Positions 52,987-64,000 of a DNA stretch of 64,000 bases are shown one piece after another (position 1 is the first letter of the stretch; each line of letters begins with the position of its first letter). The notes under the pieces were generated by a model. That model made no database searches. It was given only the letters and a program-made list of their open reading frames with translations, and was not told the DNA's origin. A program made the translations under genes and the position numbers. This DNA is from Chlorops oryzae (Eukaryota > Arthropoda > Insecta > Diptera > Chloropidae). The stretch is from positions 70,013,077 through 70,077,076 of the forward strand of contig CM035806.1 in the NCBI GenBank assembly GCA_020466095.1, read 5' to 3'.

Positions 52987-53447
52987 TGTTTAGCAAATGC
53001 TCCTTTGCACTGCTTGAAGAATAGCAATAACAGCACATAAACTGAATTGCTTTAGGAATAGCGATAACAGTACTTAAACTGAATCGCATATATGTTTAGC
53101 AGAACGCTTCTTTGCGCTGCTTGATGAATGGCAATAACAGCACTTAAACTGAATTGCCGATATTTTGTTGTTTGTTTGACAATCGGCACTTTAACCGAGT
53201 CAGTCTCTTTTCAATAAATGTTCACAGATTGATTGCTATTGAAAGAGTGAATTTATTTTCATATTACATTGTTTTTATACAAATATTAAGCTAATTTGGC
53301 ACAATTGGAATTTGAAATTTATTGATTGGAAAATGCTTATTAATACTTTCATATATTTGATTTTGGTGGAATTTGAGCTATGACAAAAAGAAAGAAATAT
53401 GAAATTTTGTACTGTCAGCATAATTCAAAGCTAATGATCGACATTCA
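52987..53447 (-). repeat. BEL/Pao 3' LTR
   Basis: It is bounded by TG...CA on the + strand (TGTTTAGC to CATTCA). It contains repeated AGCAATAACAGCAC / TTAAACTGAAT modules. By eye it differs from the other LTR at about eight places over the shared 423 bases, so the insertion is not new. Confidence 0.85.
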
Positions 53448-53475
53448 GTTTTGCTTTTTTCTTTTGTTTACGTAA
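53448..53475 (-). promoter_or_regulatory. BEL/Pao polypurine tract
   Basis: On the - strand this reads as a purine-rich AAACAAAAGAAAAAAGCAAA run immediately before the LTR. Confidence 0.65.
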
Positions 53476-53615
53476 GCTGAGTTCAAAGACTTAAAGCTAC
53501 AAATATGTGAATATATATATATTTTTATGTAGAGCTGCACTGCTGTTGCTTGCGTTGGAATTCGCTGAGAAGGCATTCTTTGGTAGCAGGCTGTTGTTTT
53601 CGTTGAAATTGGTCG

Positions 53616-55457
53616 CTAAATGTGAACGGTGAAATCAGTTGTTTCTAGTTGATTTCTTGGAGCTGGTGTTGGAGGATTTCTAACCTTTTGTTTACATTTG
53701 AGGTAAAGCAGAATGCAAGCGATGAGAATTAATGAAGAGTATCCGATCGTCATATGATGAAAATTTTGATGTTCGATTTTATTTGGAAGCTGTGACCATT
53801 CTTGTGTTGCTAAAGAGGTTTGTAGTTCGGTTAAGTTTTTTATTTGTGAGAGATACTGCTTTGTGTTGATTTCATCTAATAGTGGTTTTACAAGGGACAC
53901 GTGGACCTTTGCTGTGACCTTTAACAAGCTGGTATAAGACGCTTGCCGCGAGCTGGATACTATTCGCTGTGCTTGAATGGAAACGAAGTTGTGTTTGGGA
54001 ATGCATTCTGGTTCCAAGATAAGTAAACCTGAACCTTCAAGCGTTAGTTGTGTGATTTCTTGGTTCTATACGACTGTTGCAGGAATTGGAGCTGGCATTG
54101 AATATAAATATTGGTTCTGATGACGTAACGGAATCCATGCCACTGTGAAGCTCGTTTTTCTCAGTGGACATTTGGTTTGTGTTTTCTTGTGAAATAAATT
54201 GATTTCGCAAGCGCATACTGTTGAACCTTCTTCGTATTGAATATGACCGCTGGAACAAATATATGAGTCAGCTGTAACTATTGTGCATGAATCAAATTCG
54301 GTATTACTGATGGATATATATTGTTTGTTTTGACTATTGATGGCCAAAATGTCGGAACATGTATTTATGGAGATCATGGTCTCATTGATCCAGCTTGGAA
54401 TGGCAATTAGATTAAATAATTCAAGTCTTTCAGGTTCAACTAAAGGTAACGTAATTCTAAAAATGACGGTATTTTTTGTCAGTCCGCCTTTCACTTTCAT
54501 AAGTTTGTACAACTGTAACATATCTTCCTTGTTTACAGGTAACTCCAGATTCTTCGGCAAATGAAATTTTATCTTTTCTACTTCATGTTGTAGCTGGCTG
54601 GGAGTAAGGATTAATGGACTTATAATGCCATGGTGAGTGTTTGTAAGTACATCTAGTATTGATGCCTGTGTCCGCTCTAGTTTTGCTGCGGTAGTTGTTA
54701 GTTGAATGCAAAGTGTTGTAAGAATGCGCTGTAATTTTTCTTCTCGCTGGTCTTTATTTTCAGTTTTTATTCTATTGAAAATTTTTGATATCTGATGATC
54801 CATGTGATAAAATTTTGCCTTCACACTTTCTTGATCCGCCTTGATAATATTTATTGTAGAGTCCACAATAGATGTTTGGTTTTTTAATAAATTGAGTACG
54901 TGACCTTCGTTTTCCTTAATTTGTGTGATCGTGTTTGCCATCTGCTTTGCATACTCGGTATCCAATACTCCAAACAAAGAATGTGCGATGTTTCCCACAA
55001 GATCTAGCGCTGCTCTTCTGAGTCTTCGTCCAGAAAGTAATGTGCTATCCATCAACAGTTCGGCCTCCCTGCTTTTAAAATGTTTTTCGAGATTTAGGCA
55101 TGTTCCATTGTCTTTTAGCTCTGCACATAATTGGTTGAGAGCGCTGGTCCCATTAGAAAAGATGGCAAGTTCCGTCCAGAATCCTTCTAAGTCGTAATAG
55201 ATAAGCAGCTGCCATTGGGTGGGTGAGACCATCGCCGTTCCGATTCCTTCAAAGTGCATGCCCAATTGATTTTCAAAGTGGGTATTTTGAAATTTCGAGC
55301 ATAGCACTAGGGGTATCAACATGAGTGCAATTATTGCTGTCATTAAGGTATACTGGTTGGAAGTGCGTCTTCTTTTCTTTGGCACTCCTGGGGTGTCGTT
55401 CAATTTAGCGTAGTCTTGTTTCCTGAAAATTGTTTCAACATTTTCGATTTTCTCCAA
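53616..55457 (-). pseudogene. BEL/Pao env-like glycoprotein, one in-frame stop
   Basis: The ATG at 55457 begins 34 nt after the integrase stop. A hydrophobic segment at about residues 38-54 follows a basic KKRRR stretch and could be a signal anchor. A furin-type RRLRR site at about 144-148 is followed by a hydrophobic segment (LDLVGNIAHSLFGVL) in the place of a fusion peptide, as in insect errantivirus and baculovirus F-type proteins. Heptad-like helices and several N-x-S/T sites come next. A TAG at 54066-54068 interrupts the frame, after which the same frame continues from 54065 to 53616 and includes a C-terminal membrane segment (SSLILIACILLYLKC) and a short tail. If whole it would allow infectious transfer; here the stop would remove the anchor. 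Confidence 0.75.
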
Positions 55458-55490
55458 TGGAATACTGATAATTAGAGAGCTTTGAGGGTG

Positions 55491-56579
55491 TTATTTTTGG
55501 TCAGATGTGCGGTTGTTTGAACTTTCTTCTGGTTCTTGGTTATTGACTGGTAATGGTGCTAATCTGTCAATTGGTCTCTTGCAAATGCTGTTTGCCGTTT
55601 TAATATCAACAACTCTTACGATTCCGTCATCGCCTGGATGTGTTTTTATAATCCTTCCTAAGGGCCATTGTAGCGGAGATGTATTTTCTTCCTTGAGGAT
55701 GACCATGTCGCCTTGCTTAAGATTGCTCTGATGTGTTTTCCATTTATTACGGTATTGTAGCTCACACAAATACTCCCGTGACCATCGTCTCCAAAATTCT
55801 TGTTTAAGATGAGTCACCAATTTCCACCTGGTTAACAGCCCGGTATTTGCTGGTGTTGAGCTTGCATCTACCTGTGCGTTAAGTGGCTCTCCTATTAAAA
55901 GGTGTCCAGGAGTTAAGGCTGCTAAATCATTAGGGTTGTCTGAGAGTGGACAAAGTGGTATTGAGTTTAAAATGGCCTCGATTTCGATGACAACTGTATC
56001 CAATTCTTCGTAGGTCAATGATGCAGTAGCCACACTTCTCACCAACAAATGCTTTGCAGACTTTACGGCAGCCTCCCATAATCCTCCAAAATGAGGTGCT
56101 CTTGGCGGGATGAAGTGAAAATTTATACCTCTGTTTATGCATTCTTTGTTGTTTTTTTCACTGGACGTACTTGAGTAAATGGACTCTGCAAGCTCGCTGA
56201 GTTTATTTTTCGCACCAACGAAGTTAGTGGCATTGTCGCAGTAGAGGTTTTGACAATGACCCCTTCTGCTTACAAACCGTTTTAATGATCCGATGAACGC
56301 CTCGGTCGTAAGGTCACTAACCAGCTCAAGGTGTACTGCTTTTGTCGCAAAACAGCAAAATATTGCGATGTACGCCTTTTGTGGTCTTTTTCCTCGTACC
56401 TTAAAGTGGATCCAGAATGGCCCACAGAAGTCGACCCCAGAGGTAATGAATGGGCGTGCTGGTGATATCCGTGCTGAGGGTAAGTTTCCCATGACTTGGT
56501 TAAGCAATTTCGGTCTTGCTCTAGAGCATCGTACGCAATTTTGAACGATCGATCTAGCAAGCGTTTTTCCTTTTATTCG
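55491..56579 (-). pseudogene. BEL/Pao integrase catalytic domain
   Basis: Open on the - strand from 56507, with a shifted frame for the first 20 or so codons (CVRCSRARP zinc cysteines near 56530). The DDE core is readable as VDFCGPF (Asp), LYCDNATNF (Asp) and PHFGGLWEAAVKSAKHLL (Glu). The C-terminus has the BEL-type RWKLVTHLKQEFWRRWSREYL and QGDMVILKEENTSPLQWPLGRI segments. Integrase inserts the cDNA. A stop at 56579 and the frame change separate it from the upstream RNase H and zinc-finger ORF. Confidence 0.9.
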
Positions 56580-57548
56580 TCAGAATCTTTGTCGTACGTG
56601 TGAGAGAAGTGCTTGAGGTCCACAATGCCGATTCATTTCGTGTATTTCCTGCATTAACAGTTTAGTTATTGGATCGTTGTACGGAATAAGCATTTGATGC
56701 TTTGCGTCGAATGACAGTCCAGCAGCCTCCAATCTTCCACCTACTCGTATGATGTTGTTTTTGTCTAAGAATGGAGACAGGTTGCTAAGCTGACTGCTTT
56801 TCTGTACTACATTATGCCTTTTTAGATGTTTCAGGTCGTCTTCAAAGTCTGATTGTTGGATAGTACGAATTATGACAATAAGAGCTTCTTCTAATTCTTG
56901 AATTAAATTCACGCCAGTTGCTTGTTTTAACATCTTGATGCGGTTGATGAATCTTATTCCATATCCTATAATCCTTTGAAGGGTGTGAAACGATCCTCGA
57001 TTATTGATGTTGTAAATGATGTTTGATAAGTCCTCAGCAGACGTTGTTACTGGAATTGAGACTATCTTCTTTTGCTCCATTTGTGCAATGTTTTTAATTA
57101 TTGCGTTGAGATTTTGCTTTGGTTGGAGCCAGAGTTCCTCATTTCCGTGCAGAAACAAGGATCCATAAAACCAGAGATTGCATCCTGCTAATTTTTTAGG
57201 AGATATTCCTCTTGACAGAATGTCTGCAGGATTCTCCTTTGAGTCGATGTGTCGCCATTGTTGTGGTATTGTTAATTCTTGTATGTTAGATACTCGATTG
57301 GCCACAAAGGTATATGATGATGATTGGGAATTGATCCAAGCTAAAACAATCGCCGAATCTGTCCACAAATGTGCTGTTGTGTTATCAAGGTTCAAGTCGT
57401 TCATTACCCGCACTGTCAGTTGAGCGCACAATAGTGCCGCACATAGTTCGAGGCGTGGGAGTGTTTGCCTTTTTAATGGTGCCACTCGTGATTTCGCGCA
57501 CAGTAGTCTTACTTTTATGAGTCCTTCCTTATATATCGATCTTATATA
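56580..57548 (-). pseudogene. BEL/Pao RNase H C-half and integrase zinc region
   Basis: This resumes the pol reading after the mariner (RSIYKEGLIKVRLLCAKSRVAP). It contains LPRLELCAALL, LWTDSAIVLAWI (RNase H Asp), HIDSKENPADILSRG (typical BEL RNase H end) and an integrase N-terminal region ending in the HEMNRHCGPQALL zinc-binding His cluster. The frame ends at 56580 with a stop. Confidence 0.88.
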
Positions 57549-58836
57549 TTAGGTGTAGTAAAAAGAAATCCATTATTTTTGCATTAAATTGAGGGCTTTA
57601 TTTAAGATAGTTAGAATGACCCGATTTAGGTCAAATATGCGCCGTTTTGTTCGATAACTTGTTGCCATTTTAAAGGTAATTTCATTATGCCTCTCTCATA
57701 GAAGCCCTCGTTCCTATTAGCAAAAAATTGAGACAGTCGAATTTCAGAAGCCTCTCTTGAAGCGAATGTTTCACCAGCAAAATTGTTCGCCATGGACAGG
57801 AACAGATGGTAATCACTTGGTGCCAGGTCCGGACTATAAGGTGGATGCAGAAGAACCTCCCAACTAAACTCCCGGAGCTTCTGGCGAATCACTATCGATG
57901 TGTGTGGCCTGGCGTTGTCCTGATGGAACACAATTCCTCTCCTATTGGCCAAAGCTGGCCGCTTATGGGCGATTGCTTCCTTCAGACGGTCCAATTGTTG
58001 ACAGTAGAGTTCCGAGTTAAGAGTTTTGCCGTATGGGAGCAGCTCATAGTAGATAATTCCCTGCCAATCCCACCAAACACACAGCAAAACCTTCCTGGCC
58101 GTCAATCCTGGCTTGGCCACCGTTTCCGCCGGTTCACCGTGTTTCGACCACGACCGTTTTCGTTTGACGTTGTCGTAGGTGACCCACTTTTCATCACCAG
58201 TCACCAACCGCTTCAGAAATGGGTCGATTTTGTTGCGGTTCAGCAGCGATTCGCAGATGGAAATTCGGTCTGTGAGGTTTTTTTGCGTTAACTCGTGTGG
58301 CACCCATTCATCGAGCTTCGTTGTGTATCCAGCCTTATTCAAATGGTTCCAAACGGTTTTTTGTGGAATCTTTAGCTCTTTTGCAATCGAAACAGTGCTA
58401 ACATGACGGTCGGACTCGATAATTTCCATGATTTTATGGACATTTTCGACAATTGGCCTTCCAGTGCGTGGTGCATCCTTGACATCGAAGTTACCGGAAC
58501 GGAATCGACGAAACCAAAATTGCGCATGATTGGCTGTTACAGTATCAGGTTCACAAACGCTATTCATATTTTCAGCCGCCTGGCTTGCGTTTTCTCCCTT
58601 ATCGAAGAAAAACTGTAAAATGTAGCGAATTTTCTCTTTGCTGATGTCCATCTTTGACAAGCTCTCAAACAAAACTGAATCAATCAATCAAAAAAGGGTC
58701 AAAAAAGCTTTTTTAGTAGGAACTGTCATCTTTCTAATGCCACCTAGCGGAACACGATCGGACTTATACAACGCGAGATGCAGATAAATAACGCCATCTA
58801 TTGGAAAAATATTAGATTTCTTTTTACTACACCTAA
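57549..58836 (-). mobile_element. Full-length mariner element
   Basis: TTAGGTGTAGTAAAAAGAAA at one end is mirrored at the other (one substitution near the inner part). TA flanks it, with one extra base at one side. It lies in the RNase H coding region of the BEL/Pao element and carries an uninterrupted transposase. The deleted copy at 36988-37418 belongs to the same family. Confidence 0.93.
57626..58687 (-). CDS. mariner transposase, apparently intact
   Basis: The 353-codon ORF covers the usual 340-350 residues; the Met at residue 13 (MDISKEK) may be the real start. The N-terminal paired helix-turn-helix region reads FFDKGENASQAAE and later TVWNHLNKAGY, and a WVPHEL linker motif follows. Catalytic residues are at VTGDEKW (first Asp), FHQDNARPH (second Asp) and YSPDLAPSDYHLF (third Asp), giving the mariner DD34D triad. 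No stop or frameshift is present. The transposase cuts and pastes at TA sites. Subfamily is uncertain (cecropia- or rosa-like by eye). This copy could be functional. Confidence 0.93.
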   Translation of the reverse strand: MIDSVLFESLSKMDISKEKIRYILQFFFDKGENASQAAENMNSVCEPDTVTANHAQFWFRRFRSGNFDVKDAPRTGRPIVENVHKIMEIIESDRHVSTVSIAKELKIPQKTVWNHLNKAGYTTKLDEWVPHELTQKNLTDRISICESLLNRNKIDPFLKRLVTGDEKWVTYDNVKRKRSWSKHGEPAETVAKPGLTARKVLLCVWWDWQGIIYYELLPYGKTLNSELYCQQLDRLKEAIAHKRPALANRRGIVFHQDNARPHTSIVIRQKLREFSWEVLLHPPYSPDLAPSDYHLFLSMANNFAGETFASREASEIRLSQFFANRNEGFYERGIMKLPLKWQQVIEQNGAYLT

Positions 58837-61138
58837 ATATAGCTGCTCCGTATGCCTTTTCTGATGCGTCTGCAAAGCCGTGCACTTGTATTTTAAGAGG
58901 GACTTGTCCATCGTATACGTGCCGCGGGAACTTCATGTTATTGATAGATTCCAGTTCTTGTCGGAAGATCATCCATCTTGTATGTGATTCTGCAGGTAAT
59001 GCTTCATCCCAGTCCAATTTCAATTTCCATAATTCTTGTATCAGTATTTTCGCCGTGACAACGATTGGACCCAATACTCCCAAGGGGTCAAACAATCTCG
59101 CCAAATCTGAGCTTACTGTTCTCTTGGTAATGTGGTTGGTGTCTGTAAGATTAACCTTGACACAGAATTTGTCGCACCCAAGCATCCATGTTAAGCCCAA
59201 TGTTTTAGTTGTTTCACCCTTGCTGTTGGTAAAATCAATATTAACTTCGTCTTCCTCTGTTGCTACGTTTCGCAATAATTGTTCATGATTTGCCCTCCAT
59301 TTTTGAAGCTTAAGACCATGTTTATTTAAAATATGTTGTAGCTCTCGTTGAATCGTGAGTGCTGTGTTCAAACTGTCTGCTCCTCCGATCCCATCATCCA
59401 CGTAAAAATTGTTAAGAAGAAATTGAGCTCCATAAGGATACTGCGTCATGTGCTCCTTGGCTATTTTTTCTAAACATTTTGTTGCTAGATAAGGTGCTGC
59501 TCTGGTTCCATACGTGATCGTATTCAGCTGGTAGTATTTTATTGGCTGGTCGGGGTCGTTTCTCCAGATGATTAGTTGGAATTTTCTATCTTCAGGGTGT
59601 ATCAGCATCTGCCGATACATTTTTGTTACATCTGTGGTGAAAACGAAACGAGGCATACGAAAACGGAGTAAGATGGAGAACAGCTCGCTTTGCACCGTGG
59701 GCCCAATGTGCATTAAGTCATTCAGCGACAGGCCCGTCGTAGTTTTGGCTGAAGCGTCGAATACCACTCGCAACTTTGTTGTCAGGCTTTCTGGTCTCAG
59801 GATGCAGTGATGAGGGATGAAATATTTCGGATCAGTTAGTGAGGTGACGTCGATTTGAGTCATGTGTCCCAATGCTTCGTATTCTTCCATGAAACTGACG
59901 TACTGGCTTTTGATTTTGGGATTTTTCATCAGTCGGCGCTCCAGAGATAGAAAACGGTTGAAGGCTATTCCATGAGATTCGCCTAGTGCATCAGGGTTTT
60001 CACAAAATGGCAGTCTAACAACGTACCTCCCATCTTCATTCACCGTATGGTTGTGAGCAAAGTGCGATTCACATTGTTTTTCTGGAATTGAAAGAGGTTT
60101 TTGGGTGGCTGTCACATCTTCTAATTCCCATAGTCTGGCAATGGCGTCTTCTAAACTGATGTTTTCATCGATACATATGCCGCATGTTGCTGTTGATAAG
60201 AGCGCGTTTTCCACTTTTCCTCCTATGATCCATCCGAATACCGTAATTTGTAGAGTTGGAAGGCCGTGTGCTAATTTGATCTGACCAATTGACAAGAGTT
60301 GATGATAAAATTCGGCACCTAATAAAACATCAATTTTATCAGGGCGATTAAATGCTGGATCTGCCAATTCGATGTTTTTGGGGATCGGCCAATCCTTGAT
60401 GTCCAAAGGTTGTGATGGTTGCGGTGAGATTATGTGTGGCAATACTGCAGCTTCTAGCCTTGTATTGAACTTGTTGATTCTAGAATGGATTGCCACATTA
60501 ACTCTGTGCTGAACCTTTGCATTACTTGACCCAATTCCGTTGATTGATATTGAAGTGGGTTGTGCAGTCATCCCAAGACGTTTGATCAGCCGTTCTGTGA
60601 TAAAATTGAGTTGTGAGCCAGAGTCGAGTATTGCTCGACATTTGACTTCAGCGCCTTTAGCTCGAACGATTATCATTGCAGTGCTGAGAAAAACGTAATT
60701 GTTTGCTGCAGAATGTTTTGATGTGGTCAGTGACGTTGCTTCTCTAGCATTTTGTGTTGCTTCCACGACAGCTGATGAGTTGATTTCTGTCTGTTTGTCC
60801 GGCCTGCTTGATTCCGTTCCTGATTTATTCGTGTTCTGTGCTGCATTTTCCAGATGAAGCAGGGTGTTGTGTTTGTTGTTGCATTTCATGCAACTTCTTG
60901 AAGTGCAGCTATTTGTGCGGTGTCCAGCTTTCATGCAGTTGCAGCACAGTTTATTCTTCTGAACAAACTGCAGTCGTTCTGGTGGTGTTAACTGCAAGAA
61001 TGTTTTGCATGAAAACAATGGATGCTTCCCATTTTTACAAACCGCACACGAACTATCAACTGAAGTCACGGATGTGCAAACCTTTGCCTTTGAATTTCCT
61101 GATCTGTCTTTTTCACCTATTGCTTCCAATGATTAGAA
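58837..61138 (-). pseudogene. BEL/Pao pol: zinc knuckles, protease, reverse transcriptase, RNase H N-half
   Basis: The ORF starts at 61129. Zinc motifs (CAVCKNGKHPLFSCKTF; CCNCMKAGHRTNSC; CMKCNNKHNTLLH) occupy residues 28-92. An aspartic protease has AILDSGSQL (Asp169). RT follows with LRVVFDASAKT, VFTTDVTKMYRQM (first catalytic Asp) and NNFYVDDGIGG (catalytic pair). RNase H begins with VHGFADASEKAYGAA at about residue 755, and the mariner starts immediately after it. About 760 element codons are open without a stop, so this part is well preserved. The preceding gag frame ends with a stop near 61135. Confidence 0.92.
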
Positions 61139-61556
61139 ATGCCTTTCCAGAAATTGTAAGAAATCTACTATTGTTGGAACTTCTCTTGGATTTGAAAGAC
61201 ATTGCTCATATCGAAGGCGTGTTGCGTGATCAAATTTTTTTAATAGCACATGTAGTAGTAAAGGGTCCGAGGTTGAGGTGTCGATCTTCAGATTTTTAAG
61301 TGCTAATAGACATTATTTTGTTCTGTCATGTAGCTCCTTAAAATGGTCGCTGGATGCCTTTGTTGGGGTGTCGACCAATTCTTGAATTAGTTTTGCAACA
61401 AGTATTCTTTTGTTGTTGTATCGATCTACCACCATTGCCCATGCTGCATCAAAGTTTTCTCCAGTGGCCGCAAAGTGCTTTATTAGATTCGAAGCCTCAC
61501 CCACCAAGTGTGTTTTGACGTACCAAATCTTCTGAACCTTTGGCATTGGTTGGAGC
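61139..61556 (-). pseudogene. BEL/Pao gag, C-terminal part
   Basis: After the MULE-like element the gag reading continues as KVQKIWYVKTHLVGEASNLIKH and VDRYNNKRILVAKLI, typical of BEL gag capsid. A stop at 61313-61315 and a frame change are followed by KKFDHATRLRYEQCL, reaching the pol ORF. Confidence 0.85.
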
Positions 61557-62628
61557 AAAGACCTTATAACTACCAAGATGTCTAACGCAGTACAAAAAAA
61601 TGTTCACACAAAATCCTAGCTATGGCACAGAGGCTGGTACCAGCCTTCTACAGCAAAGCAACATTTTCTCTCGGCTTTTGTTAGTCGAATGCCTTCTTTC
61701 GGGACGAGCGGTCGCTTATGCTGAGGAGCGGATAAAGCATGTCGAACGCTGAGGATGTAAAATGAGAAATCGTTTTGTCTCTCAAAAAACTTCGTTTTAA
61801 TTTGTCTTCGATTCAGTGCCGTAGCAACCATAGGGGAAAGAGGAAATTTCCCCCCCCACGCATTTTGGTTTTTAACCATGAAAAAAACTAAAAAAGGAGA
61901 AAAAATAAATGACAATCGCAAAAACATGCATTGAAAGCGTGCATGTGATGTGGATTTAATTAAAATAGACGTTAAAATTGAAAAAATAATTTTGCCTCCC
62001 CACGCAAATTGAAAAAATAATTCCCCACGCAAAACAGAATTGCTACGGCACTGCTTCGATTTTCTAATTCATATGTTTCGTGTGCACACACATTCATGCA
62101 AGTAGGAAGAGAGAAAGTATGCCCGTCGGAAAATGTTAGGTTGAGCGATTTGCATTTTCGCAATGGAATTCCGAGGAATTCGTTGCTGAAAATTAACATT
62201 GCCATGTTATAGCAAATGTGAGGTACTATTTTCGTTTAGTTTCCGTTACGCTATCGCCAAATCAGTTTTTTACGTCTCATAAAGTTGTTTGAGATTTAAT
62301 ATTTGACTTATGTCATCAATGAACTCACGAATGAACGAATTGCCGACTAGGATATTCTTGCTTTCTTATTGTCTCTAAAATTTAGAGTCTAAATTATAGA
62401 GCAGTGATGTTCAAAATATTCTGGCTCTCAGCCTTGCATTAATGTGAGTGCACAAAAAAAAAAAAAAATTGAAAAACGAAGACAAAACGAACCGCTTTTT
62501 TGAGAGACAATAAGAGAGCAAAAACTTTTTTCGCTCTCCCTAACTTGCTTCATAGTTTTCAAAATTTGATTCGCTTTGTGCCATTCGTTTGTATGCGCGT
62601 TAGACATCTTGGTAGTTATAAGGTCTTT
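61557..62628. mobile_element. 1.07-kb MULE-like element, 9-bp duplication
   Basis: AAAGACCTTATAACTACCAA and complement form inverted ends of about 37 bp, flanked by the perfect 9-bp duplication GGTTGGAGC (61548-61556, 62629-62637). A 9-bp duplication points to the Mutator superfamily. No transposase is present. It is nested in BEL/Pao gag and carries a hAT MITE. Confidence 0.8.
61814..62053. mobile_element. 240-bp hAT MITE, CAGTGCCGTAGCAA termini
   Basis: The inverted ends CAGTGCCGTAGCAA and complement are flanked by the perfect 8-bp duplication CTTCGATT (61806-61813, 62054-62061). CCCCACGCA motifs recur inside. Confidence 0.93.
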
Positions 62629-63431
62629 GGTTGGAGCACTATCAGTGAGGTGAATAAATCGTGAAATTCTTGCCATTTGATGTGGTTACCATCAAATTTC
62701 GGTATCGTTAGTTTTGGCATTGGAATTGATTCCTGAGACCTTATTTCTTTTGAGCTTTCTTGTACTGCTAAACCGATGTTAACAGTTTGAAACATGTTTC
62801 TCACCATATTTTCTAACCATAAAAACTCATCTGTGTTGTAACCTTGTGTGGCTGGGTCATCATACATTTCGTATAGTTGAAAATGAATATTTTCAACGTT
62901 TTCCCATAATTTTTTGGCGATTAGGATGTCTTCCTTTGAAAAATTTTCTTTCAGTTAACGTGTTAGCGATGACATTATTACTTTTTGTCTGCGGAGAAGC
63001 TTAATAATTTCACCGGGAACTACTTGTTGTACTTCACCCACTGCTTGGTCCTGTTGCTTTGTTCAGTTTTGTTGCTGAGCTTTCCCGTCACTCTCCATTA
63101 GTGTTTCTTTCTGAATGGCTGCCTTGAATACTTCTGTATATTGCTGCACTATGTTTAGTATTGAGCTGTAGTAATGTCTGGTGAAGTATTCGTGGTTTAA
63201 CGGTGGATTTTCCAAAAATCGTATTTGGTTGTCTTTTGTTTCAAATTTAGACCATTCTTCGTCTAACCGTCTTAGGCGTTCCCTGAAGTAATTGGTATCT
63301 TTTCTTCCGGCTGAATCTTTCTTGAAGTTTCTGATAATAGCTTCAATGTTAGTGCCGGTTTCCTTTTGTTTTTCTATAAGTTGATTAAACGCATCCATTG
63401 CGTTGTTTCGAACTGTGCAAGTTGAATTCAA
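62629..63431 (-). pseudogene. BEL/Pao gag, N-terminal part
   Basis: The ATG at 63431 opens 122 codons of charged helical protein (RERLRRLDEEWSKFET) to a stop at 63063. The same reading continues through a further stop near 62956 to MYDDPATQGYN and LPIPKFDGNHIKWQEFHDLF-like capsid sequence (62867-62640), where the MULE-like element is inserted. Gag would form the particle. Confidence 0.8.
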
Positions 63432-63564
63432 TGGTGTCCTCTAGTCCACGTCGACTTGAGTGAGATAGCTGATGTTCCTTTCCAAGGGTTGGTTGTTCCT
63501 CCGTGTTGCTACCGGAATTACAATTTGCGTGTTGCGATGAAGTCTCGTGCCAAATACAAGACTT

Positions 63565-63574
63565 GGGGTCACCA
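63565..63574 (-). promoter_or_regulatory. BEL/Pao primer-binding site
   Basis: On the - strand TGGTGACCCC starts three bases after the LTR end. Ten bases fit the 3' end of tRNA-Trp (from memory). Confidence 0.55.
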
Positions 63575-63577
63575 ATA

Positions 63578-64000
63578 TGTTTAGCAAATGCTCCTTTGCA
63601 CTGCTTGAGGAATAGCAATAACAGCACATAAACTAAATTGCTTTAGGAATAGCGATAACAGCACTTAAACTGAATCGCATATATGTTTAGCAGAACGCTT
63701 CTTTGCGCTGCTTGATGAATGGCAATAACAACACTTCAACTGAATTGCCGATATTTTGTTGTTTGTTTGACAATCGGCACTTTAACCGAGTCAGTCTCTT
63801 TTCAATAAATGTTCACAGATTGATTGCTATTGAAAGAGTGAGTTTATTTTCATATTACATTGTTTTTATACAAATATTAAGCTAATTTGGCACAATTGGA
63901 ATTTGAAATTTATTGATTGGAAAATGCTTATTAATACTTTCATATATTTGAATTTGGTGGAATTTGAGCTATGACAAAAAGAGAAATATGAAATTTTGTA
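63578..64000 (-). repeat. BEL/Pao 5' LTR, truncated by the window
   Basis: It matches 52987-53417 closely. About 38 bases of the expected 461 lie outside the window. Confidence 0.92.

Larger units (their letters stand above)
52987..64000 (-). mobile_element. BEL/Pao LTR retrotransposon with env-like gene (runs off window)
   Basis: Read on the - strand: 5' LTR (64000-63578, cut by the window), primer site, gag, pol (zinc knuckles, protease, RT, RNase H, integrase), env-like ORF, polypurine tract and 3' LTR. The zinc-knuckle-to-protease-to-YVDD RT order and DSGS protease are BEL/Pao traits; env-bearing members such as roo are known. A mariner (57549-58836) and a MULE-like element (61557-62628) interrupt it, and several stops are present. 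Confidence 0.92.

Noticed and set aside
57806..58291. 161-codon ORF antisense to the mariner transposase
   Set aside because: It is the shadow of a well-defined DD34D transposase.

Overview
The window looks like AT-rich insect chromatin, most probably from a dipteran and perhaps a tephritid-like fly. This is inferred from the mix of elements: I-like, LOA-like and Jockey-like LINEs, mini-me/DINE-type repeats with GACR microsatellites, a mariner, a Transib, hATs, PIF/Harbinger MITEs, an env-bearing BEL/Pao and a Gypsy. Nearly everything is mobile DNA. No rRNA, tRNA or CRISPR was seen, and no clearly functional host gene. The only recognisable host-derived sequence is a broken, partial copy of drosha at 30.9-32.1 kb.

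Layout. (1) 1-4170 is the 3' part of an RNase-H-bearing LINE ending in poly(A). (2) 4171-29237 is one Jockey-clade LINE blown apart by insertions. Its gag, endonuclease and RT pieces remain in order on the + strand, and it ends in poly(A). Inside its gag lies a nest of elements: mini-me-like element (5494-22370) > LOA-like LINE (5964-21923, 13-bp target duplication) > hAT-type element (10431-19980) > unassigned DNA transposon with about 0.5-kb terminal inverted repeats (10932-19483) > Transib (13795-17894, 5-bp duplication) > a hAT MITE (15138-16276, 8-bp duplication) and a TA-flanked MITE (16754-16990). Counting Jockey this makes seven levels. (3) 29.2-41.2 kb is a mosaic of MITEs, mini-me copies, an internally deleted mariner and the drosha pseudogene. 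(4) 41212-51692 is a complete Gypsy-type LTR retrotransposon with 759-bp LTRs that look identical and a GAAG target duplication. (5) 51.7-53.0 kb holds a MITE and a dispersed repeat. (6) From 52987 to the window end is a BEL/Pao element on the - strand (LTR, env, pol, gag, LTR). It carries an apparently intact mariner and a MULE-like element that itself holds a hAT MITE.

The most striking object is in the Gypsy element. After integrase, in the same reading frame and where relatives often carry env, there is a full protein tyrosine phosphatase domain with the WPD aspartate, the HCxxGxxR loop and the Q-loop glutamine. Gag is joined to Pol by a canonical -1 slippery site. This copy has one in-frame stop in gag and one frame break between RNase H and integrase. 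Because the LTRs are identical, the insertion is recent, so the phosphatase-bearing family may still be active elsewhere in the genome.
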